This document shows positions 58,935-64,000 of a DNA stretch of 64,000 bases, piece by piece. A program made the translations under genes and the position numbers. The notes beneath the pieces are model-generated. The model saw only the letters and a program-made list of their open reading frames with translations. It was not told where the DNA came from and searched no databases. Each line of letters opens with the position of its first letter. Within the stretch, counting starts at the first letter, position 1. Source of the stretch: CAZKCI01 sp964551475 (GTDB lineage Bacteria; Auribacterota; Erginobacteria; Erginobacterales; CAZKCI01); assembly GCA_964551475.1 (NCBI GenBank), contig CAZKCI010000004.1, positions 37,906 through 101,905 of the forward strand, read 5' to 3'.

Positions 58935-59810
58935 TCATTGTTTCTTCAAGCGGGCGGGAACAGGATAAAAGGGCTCGAACTCGGGCGGTAAGCGGCGGCG
59001 CGGGGGAACGAAGGGGATGATCTTCCTTAGCCTCAGGGAAAGCCGCTTCTTCATCCCGGCCAGTCGTCCTGGAGCCGGCGAACCTCCCAGACCCGCCGGG
59101 ACGTTCCAGAGCGGCAGGTAATCGGACTGGAGAGGAGAACGGGAGAAGAGGGAGCGTTCCTCGATCTTCTTCGCCAGCACCAGCAGGAGGAGGGGGGCGG
59201 CGTTGACGACGCCGAGCCGGCGGCGAACCTGATCCGGGTCCGGGATGCTGAACCAGGCCTTCGACTCCCGTCCTTCGTGGCAGAACATCCCCAGGACGCG
59301 AAAACCGTTTTCGGGGGAGAGTATCCGGTAGTAGAGCTCGGGGCTGAACTGGTAAAACCCATGGCCCAGGTAATTGTTGGCCGGCGAGATGCCGAGGTAG
59401 TGCCCCCCGACCGAGAGCAGGCGCAGGCAGTTGGCGATCGCGGTCGGGAAGTTGAAGACGTGCTCGAGCGTCCCGCCGTCGATCACGGCCGTGAATTTTC
59501 CCGCCCACTCGTCAGTTATCGGGACGTTAAAATCGTGAACGCGCGTCGCTCCCTCGTAGGCGGAATAATCGAAAGACTCCGTCGTCCGCGCGCCCAGAAA
59601 TCCCAGCAATTCCTCGGCATAGCCGGAGGCGAAGATCGCGCGCAGGGCGGAAGGGTCCGCCGGCAGGCCGAACTCGCCGCGGACAACCGCGCCCAGTTCC
59701 TTCAGCGAAAGCTCCAGCTTCTGGCGGCCGATGACCGCGGTCCGGGAGAAGTCCGCGCCGGCCGCCTTAGCCAGAAGCAGGAACCGCAGTCCGTTGATCG
59801 TGATGCCCAT
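58935..59810 (-). CDS. Methyltransferase-fold protein of unknown specificity
   Basis: 291 residues from ATG 59810, preceded by AGAGGGG. The middle part, KFTAVIDGGTLEHVFNFPTA, NCLRLLSVGGHYLGISPANN and HGFYQFSPELYYRIL, resembles the motif II-IV part of class I methyltransferases, while a canonical E/DxGxGxG motif I is not visible in the first 110 residues. C-terminal residues (GMKKRLSLRLRKIIPFVPPR) are basic. It may be a divergent or inactive methyltransferase acting on a glycan precursor. Its neighbours are an epimerase and a radical SAM gene. Confidence 0.6.
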   Translation of the reverse strand: MGITINGLRFLLLAKAAGADFSRTAVIGRQKLELSLKELGAVVRGEFGLPADPSALRAIFASGYAEELLGFLGARTTESFDYSAYEGATRVHDFNVPITDEWAGKFTAVIDGGTLEHVFNFPTAIANCLRLLSVGGHYLGISPANNYLGHGFYQFSPELYYRILSPENGFRVLGMFCHEGRESKAWFSIPDPDQVRRRLGVVNAAPLLLLVLAKKIEERSLFSRSPLQSDYLPLWNVPAGLGGSPAPGRLAGMKKRLSLRLRKIIPFVPPRRRLPPEFEPFYPVPARLKKQ

Positions 59811-59843
59811 CGCTGGTTCCCCTCTATTAATTTCCGTTGATCG

Positions 59844-59934
59844 GTAGCCGCGGGCTTTAGCCCGCGTTTTAGCGCCTGCCTAAGATCATAACTTCCGTAA
59901 TACCTGATCCGCGCAGGCTAAAGCCTGCGGCTAC
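59844..59934. repeat. GTAGCCGC-family repeat pair
   Basis: GTAGCCGCGGGC-TTTA-GCCCGCG at 59844-59866 and CGCAGGC-TAAA-GCCTGCGGCTAC at 59912-59934, separated by about 45 bases, in the gap between the radical SAM and methyltransferase-like genes. Confidence 0.82.
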
Positions 59935-59946
59935 CAATTCATCCCC

Positions 59947-60981
59947 CTACAGCTGCCTGGCCCAGTTCCAAATCGCCCGGGGGTTGAGCGAGAAGAGCAG
60001 GTTCGCCTCCACGCCGCAAGCCATGGTGCAGGAGAGGCAGTTCGGCAGGGGCCGGATCTTCGCCCAGGCGGCGGCAAACCCCGCCCCGATCGCGTCCTCG
60101 CCCTTTTCCCGGCCCACTCCCATCCCGCAGGAGTAGAGTTTCCCGTCCGCCTCCAGGTGGGCGGTCGCCCGCCCCGCCCAGCAACGGTAAAGGGGCGAGG
60201 GCAGCGGAGAGGTGACCCTCCCCTCCTCCGCCCAGGCCAGCGCGTTTTCAAAATAGGGTATCGAACCGCCGACCGGAGCGCCGTATTTTTTAAGCTCGAT
60301 CAAACGCAGAAGCGTCTTCCGCCGCGCCTCGCCCGCCAGCACCAGGCGGTCGATCTCGGCGCGGGCGGGGTGGAAGTGGCCGCGCGGCTCGTCAAAGTAG
60401 TCAAGGAGGACGAAGTTCGCCGGGAAGCCGCGCGCTTTCGCGAAGGCGACGATCTCGTCCACGCATCCGGCGTTGAGCGCGGTGAGGACGGTGTTCGTCC
60501 AGACCGGAATGCCGCGCTTCTGGAGAGCGTCGATCGCCAGGAGCGCCTCTCCGGCGCTCTTCTTCCCCCGCAGCAAAGCGTGGATGGCGGGCGGGCCGTC
60601 GTAGGAGATCTGAACGATGTCGGCGGGGGCGAGCTCCTCGATCCGCTCCGGAACCTCCCGGCCGTTGGTGGAGAGGCCGACGAACATCCCGAGCGACTGG
60701 GCGGCCCGGAGGACGACGCCGAGGTCCTCCCGGAGCATCGGCTCTCCCCCCGTGAACTGGACCCGCCGCGCCCCCGCCGCCTTCATTTCGGACAGCACCG
60801 TGAGCAGGGACTCGGTGGTCCAGACATCTTGCTGGGGCAGACGGTCGAAACGGCAGTAGAGACAGCGGTTGGAACAGCGGTTGGTGAGGCTCAGGTGGAC
60901 GGACAGGGGGACGCGATAGCCGGGCTGCAGATGCAGCCGCGCTATCTGTCCGCCGAAATAGGCCAGGTTTCTAATTTCCAC
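59947..60981 (-). CDS. Radical SAM protein, paralog of 28242-29279
   Basis: 344 residues from GTG 60981, overlapping the GT-C gene upstream by 11 bases. NRCSNRCLYCRFDRLPQQ holds the 4Fe-4S motif, then VQFTGGEPMLREDLGVVLRA and ADIVQISYDGPPAIHALLRG. Extra cysteines lie in CWAGRATAHLEADGKLYSC and LPNCLSCTMACGVEANLLFS, and the protein ends SLNPRAIWNWARQL. The tail and its cysteines match the gene at 28242, whose divergent neighbour is a paralog of this gene's coupled neighbour. The family seems tied to that GT-C subfamily. Confidence 0.85.
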   Translation of the reverse strand: MEIRNLAYFGGQIARLHLQPGYRVPLSVHLSLTNRCSNRCLYCRFDRLPQQDVWTTESLLTVLSEMKAAGARRVQFTGGEPMLREDLGVVLRAAQSLGMFVGLSTNGREVPERIEELAPADIVQISYDGPPAIHALLRGKKSAGEALLAIDALQKRGIPVWTNTVLTALNAGCVDEIVAFAKARGFPANFVLLDYFDEPRGHFHPARAEIDRLVLAGEARRKTLLRLIELKKYGAPVGGSIPYFENALAWAEEGRVTSPLPSPLYRCWAGRATAHLEADGKLYSCGMGVGREKGEDAIGAGFAAAWAKIRPLPNCLSCTMACGVEANLLFSLNPRAIWNWARQL

Positions 60982-62533
60982 CGCGGCAGCTCCCAGGCGC
61001 AGATCGTTCCGTTCCAGATGCGGCGGGACCGGAGCGGCGGATTCCGTCCAGCAGGCGCTGGAGGACGACCGCGGCCAGCACCACCGTCAGGGGGACAATC
61101 TCGGAACGGAAACGGTTGTTCTCCCCGTAGTCCAGAAAAATTCCCATCGCCATGACATACGCGATATTAAAGCCGATAAATCCCAGCGTGATCAGGCGGG
61201 CGCGATCCCAACGGGCGAAGCCTCTTTTCCTCAACCAGTCGTAGGCAAACACCACGGGAACGAACACGTAGAATATAACCACGAACCAGCAGACATGCGG
61301 CAAAAAGAGGGCAACCGGGGCGAGGGGATCGGATGGCCAGTCCCTGACCGGGAGCACGTTGCCGCCCAGGAAGGCCCAGACCCGCTGGTAGGCGGGGATG
61401 ATCCCCGGCTCCCGGCCGGCCAGTTCCTCAACCCAGGTGGGAATGAAGAATACCACTGCGGAATGGGCCAGCCCTCTCAGGTAAGCCCGGGGGCAATAAC
61501 GCATCACGGCGAAGGCATCCCGCGCATACTGCCGGTTGACCGGGATATAATTGATGTAGTTATTGTTCTGCGCGCGGGGGGCATACCCCGGCACCGCTGA
61601 TTTCTCCCGCTGGCTCAGCGCCGCGACGGGAGGCCCGGATATCTCCGCCCCCGCCATGTAGCCTTCATATTTTTCATACCGTTGGTTGGCGGGAATGCCG
61701 GCCAGAATGGAAATCTTCCCCGCAGCCTGCAGTTTATGCAGCTCTTCCGGGGTCAGAAAACGCGACGTTATCTTGGCCAGGCTCCACCCCAGCTGGGTGT
61801 TCATCGCCCAGGAGCCGAAAAGACAATAATTCTTGGCCAGCCACAATCCTATAACCAGCGCCGGGCCGATCGCCAGCAGGGCGGTACGCCGGCGGAGATT
61901 CTTCGCCGCTATCATAATCCCCGCTGTGATCGCGGCGAACCAGACGGGATGGTAGACCACCCGCGTCAGCGCTATCGTCGACAGGACCGAAAAGAAAACC
62001 AAGCCACGGGCGGCGGTGCCGAGTTGCACATATCTCAGCAGGGAGTAGCCGGCCAAGACCAGCAGCGTCATCACCGGGTAGCTGTAAAAATACCAGTTGC
62101 GGAAAAAGATGTCGGCCGGGCCCGTCTGGTAGAGGATCGTCACCGCCAGGGCCAGCCACCGGGAGACCCCCAGCAACCGCATCAACCGGTAGAGGGTCCA
62201 GGCCAGAACCAGGCCGATCAGCATATAGATCGCCTCAAAACCCGCCGCGTAACCCCTCGGAAAGAGTTTCAGCAGTATGCCGGTGAAGAGGTTGAAGAGG
62301 GGGGGCTGGATATGCATGTACCAGAGGCTCTCCCACAGCCTGTCCGCCAACAGCCGGGGGTCCAGCAGCTGCATCACGAAAGTGATGTTTTGATAGAGCG
62401 TCCCCCGGTCGAAGCGCCCGCCCGCCAGATGGAAAAATGCCTGCGACGCGAAGCCAGCCAGAATGATGGCCAGGAAGTCGGCGCGACGCGATTTATCCCT
62501 TCCCGGACGATCTCCCCTGTTATCCGTCGCCAT
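60971..62533 (-). CDS. GT-C type membrane glycosyltransferase
   Basis: 520 residues, ATG 62533 with GGGAGGTGAAC upstream. Around ten hydrophobic segments; the first luminal loop includes LWYMHIQPPLFNLFTGILLK, and a second loop has FRNWYFYSYPVMTLLVLAGY. A long loop, YAPRAQNNNYINYIPVNRQY, precedes the last helices. It is a paralog of 29397-30851 and shares its whole plan. It begins three bases after the stop of the aminotransferase gene 62537-63853 and is coupled to the radical SAM gene, so all three form one unit. Confidence 0.78.
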   Translation of the reverse strand: MATDNRGDRPGRDKSRRADFLAIILAGFASQAFFHLAGGRFDRGTLYQNITFVMQLLDPRLLADRLWESLWYMHIQPPLFNLFTGILLKLFPRGYAAGFEAIYMLIGLVLAWTLYRLMRLLGVSRWLALAVTILYQTGPADIFFRNWYFYSYPVMTLLVLAGYSLLRYVQLGTAARGLVFFSVLSTIALTRVVYHPVWFAAITAGIMIAAKNLRRRTALLAIGPALVIGLWLAKNYCLFGSWAMNTQLGWSLAKITSRFLTPEELHKLQAAGKISILAGIPANQRYEKYEGYMAGAEISGPPVAALSQREKSAVPGYAPRAQNNNYINYIPVNRQYARDAFAVMRYCPRAYLRGLAHSAVVFFIPTWVEELAGREPGIIPAYQRVWAFLGGNVLPVRDWPSDPLAPVALFLPHVCWFVVIFYVFVPVVFAYDWLRKRGFARWDRARLITLGFIGFNIAYVMAMGIFLDYGENNRFRSEIVPLTVVLAAVVLQRLLDGIRRSGPAASGTERSAPGSCRGGN

Positions 62534-62536
62534 TGT

Positions 62537-63853
62537 TCACCTCCCGGGGAAGCGCTTGTCTGGTCCCCCCTGGCCAATGTCGGGGCCGGGGGAAGCTCTG
62601 CCTGCAACCGCTGCCGTCACCCGGGCAGCAATGCCATTCATCTCCGAAGCCGAATAAAAGGGACTACAGGGGAGTTCAATACAGTGGCCACCGAGACAGG
62701 CGGCGTTCGGACAGGGGGGGCTGTCCCCGAAGATGCCGAGGGAGGCGCAGTCGCGCATGTCGTCGGGCTTGGTGTCGATCCCCGCGGCGAGCAGCCGGCG
62801 CCGGAAACCGGCCGGATCCTCTACCCGCGCCCGGACGTAGAGAAAGGCCGATCCGCCGGCCGGATCCTCTTTCTGGAGTTCGATGCCGGGAACGCCCGCG
62901 AGCTTCTCCCGCAGGATCCGCGCGTTCCGGGTCTGGTGGGCAATGTAATCAGGGAAACGGCGAAGCTGTCGCAGACCAACGGCCGCCTGGAAGGGGGATA
63001 AAGAAGTGATCAGTGATCGGTGATCACTGATCACTGTTTTTTGATCACTGGGGGGTGTGGCGGGGGGAGCGACATCTTCCAAAAACGGCTCATCGAAACG
63101 CGCGTTCCCCTTCCCCGTCGCCATCCTGATCAGAGGATAAAGCGTCCACGGGAAGAGGGCGGGCTGCGTGATCAGGAGAGCGAGGATGTTGGAAGCCTGA
63201 TCCTTCAGAACGGCGAGTCCGGATGGCGCCGTCGCGCGGGAAACCCGGGCGATCATCCGGTCGGCCAGGCCGGCCTCCCTCACGATCACCGCCCCGCCTC
63301 CCCAGCAGGGGAGGCTTTTGCTCATGGCGAAGGTGAAGAGGCCGGCGTCGCCGAAACTCCCCACCGGCCGACCGGAGGAGAGCGCCCCCAGGGCATGAGC
63401 GCAGTCTTCGATCACGGCGACCTTTCTCTCCCGGGCGATGGCGAGAATCCTCTCCATCTGAGCCGCGACGCCGAAGAGATGGGTGGGGACGATCGCGGAT
63501 GTCCGAGGGGAGATCCGGGCCGCGAGAGCTTCGGGATCGAGCGTCCAGCTCCTCCGCTCGACGTCGACGAAGACCGGCTTCAATCCGCACTCCGCCGCCA
63601 CCACCGGCATCGGATGAAAGGTGTAGGCGGGGAAGATGATCTCGGATCCCCGGGGGAGCCTCATCTCTTCCAGAAGAAGGCGGAAGCCTCCGCGTCCGGA
63701 GGCGACGGGAACGACCCGCTCCGCGCCCGAAGCCCGGGCGAAGGCCGCGGCGAACTCCGCGGTCTTCTCCAAGCCGACGCCGCAGAGGGCGTCCCTCAGG
63801 GAGAGGATGAGCTCCGAGAACGGCATGAATATTCGAAATCTGGGATAAGCCAT
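62537..63853 (-). CDS. DegT-family aminotransferase carrying an in-frame heptad insertion
   Basis: 438 residues from ATG 63853. PVASGRGGFRLLLEEM, EIIFPAYTFHPMPVVAAECG, VPTHLFGVAAQMERILAI, VIEDCAHALGALSSGRPVGS (PLP-ring Asp) and FTFAMSKSLPCWGGGAVIV with the PLP-binding Lys. Just before the conserved SPFQAAVGLRQL the frame contains an ACTGATN array, translated SDQKTVISDHRSLITS; related enzymes have no such loop there. No stop is introduced. The C-terminal 30 residues (Pro/Gly-rich) look weakly conserved. It starts the unit with the GT-C and radical SAM genes. Confidence 0.8.
   Translation of the reverse strand: MAYPRFRIFMPFSELILSLRDALCGVGLEKTAEFAAAFARASGAERVVPVASGRGGFRLLLEEMRLPRGSEIIFPAYTFHPMPVVAAECGLKPVFVDVERRSWTLDPEALAARISPRTSAIVPTHLFGVAAQMERILAIARERKVAVIEDCAHALGALSSGRPVGSFGDAGLFTFAMSKSLPCWGGGAVIVREAGLADRMIARVSRATAPSGLAVLKDQASNILALLITQPALFPWTLYPLIRMATGKGNARFDEPFLEDVAPPATPPSDQKTVISDHRSLITSLSPFQAAVGLRQLRRFPDYIAHQTRNARILREKLAGVPGIELQKEDPAGGSAFLYVRARVEDPAGFRRRLLAAGIDTKPDDMRDCASLGIFGDSPPCPNAACLGGHCIELPCSPFYSASEMNGIAARVTAAVAGRASPGPDIGQGGPDKRFPGR
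63001..63050. repeat. Inverted ACTGATN heptad array inside a coding region
   Basis: A perfect 14-base stem (AGTGATCAGTGATC, loop GGT, GATCACTGATCACT; 63005-63035) followed by GTTTTTT, which on the plus strand looks like an intrinsic terminator antisense to the gene. It is the same word as at 13807, 15972 and 37078. Confidence 0.9.
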
Positions 63854-63919
63854 GACGGGATTAGTCTCTTCGAGAGCGCATCGGCTCTTGGATGAGTGCC
63901 AGTGTCAGTCTCTGTCTTA

Positions 63920-63985
63920 TTGTGGGAGCGGCGTCCACGCCCCGATCCGGGCCGACCAGGGTAGCGGCGAGGTACCCCCACCCAA
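63920..63985. repeat. TGTGGGAG-family palindromic repeat
   Basis: TGTGGGAGCGGCGTCCACGC on the left, GGTACCCCCACCC on the right, with the inner words CCCCGATCC and GGGCCGACC of the family. Its right arm has diverged from the copies at 18191 and 33224. The last bases of the window (to 64000) hold nothing else I can name. Confidence 0.7.
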
Positions 63986-64000
63986 AAAAAACCCCGGATC

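Noticed and set aside
1..64000. tRNA, rRNA, phage or plasmid genes
   Set aside because: I looked for integrase, terminase, Rep and transposase motifs in the frames and for tRNA-like cloverleafs in the gaps, and found none.

Overview
The window is GC-rich bacterial DNA, densely coding, and almost entirely devoted to cell-envelope glycan assembly. I see no rRNA, tRNA, CRISPR array, transposase, phage gene or replication origin. A GDP-D-glycero-D-manno-heptose pathway and a GT9 heptosyltransferase point to an organism that builds heptose-containing surface glycans, most likely Gram-negative. The gene mix is of the sort seen in candidate phyla of the Omnitrophota/PVC kind, but nothing here fixes the taxonomy. 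I call 47 CDS, one of them cut by the left edge and one a decayed fragment. No stretch over 300 bases lacks a gene.

Layout. 1-5053: end of a polytopic glycosyltransferase (GT-C type) with a discoidin-like tail, then two alkaline-phosphatase-superfamily 'sulfatase-like' proteins. 5277-19700: GT-C enzymes, including one fused to ankyrin repeats, a YfhO-type protein, and two B12-type radical SAM proteins. 19869-21500: a GT-C/TPR protein. 21665-29279: a seven-gene minus-strand operon, mostly joined by ATGA overlaps (radical SAM, radical SAM, GT9, radical SAM, radical SAM, membrane phosphatase-like, GT2). 29397-30851: GT-C. 30944-35101: heptose operon (transaldolase, GmhA, GmhB, HddA, HddC). 35098-43033: GT-C, epimerase, two UDP-galactopyranose-mutase-like flavoproteins, GT2, GT-C. 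43030-53924: YfhO, SPASM radical SAM, GT2, B12 radical SAM, two GT-Cs, methyltransferase. 54140-55190: two small related membrane proteins. 55284-63853: three DegT-type aminotransferases, an epimerase, a methyltransferase-like protein, a radical SAM and a GT-C.

In total there are about fourteen GT-C/YfhO membrane proteins, nine radical SAM proteins, three GT2, one GT9 and three sulfatase-like proteins. The simplest reading is that soluble enzymes make nucleotide sugars (heptose, aminosugars, epimerised or mutase products), GT2 enzymes load polyprenyl phosphate, GT-C enzymes transfer the sugar outside the membrane, and radical SAM, methyltransferase and phosphatase-superfamily enzymes decorate the product. 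Substrates cannot be read from sequence.

The most unusual feature is outside the genes. Nearly every gap that is not an ATGA overlap holds a palindromic array of 7- or 8-base words (e.g. ACTGATN, GGTAAGC, CGGTTGA, GGAGTAAT), the right arm being the reverse complement of the left, with a different word at different loci. These arrays often supply the stop codon of the adjacent gene, and two of them sit in frame inside otherwise intact genes (49997-50070 and 63001-63050). Other palindromic families (GTAGCCGC..., TGTGGGAG..., TGTAGGCC..., CATTGCGAG...) fill the remaining gaps.
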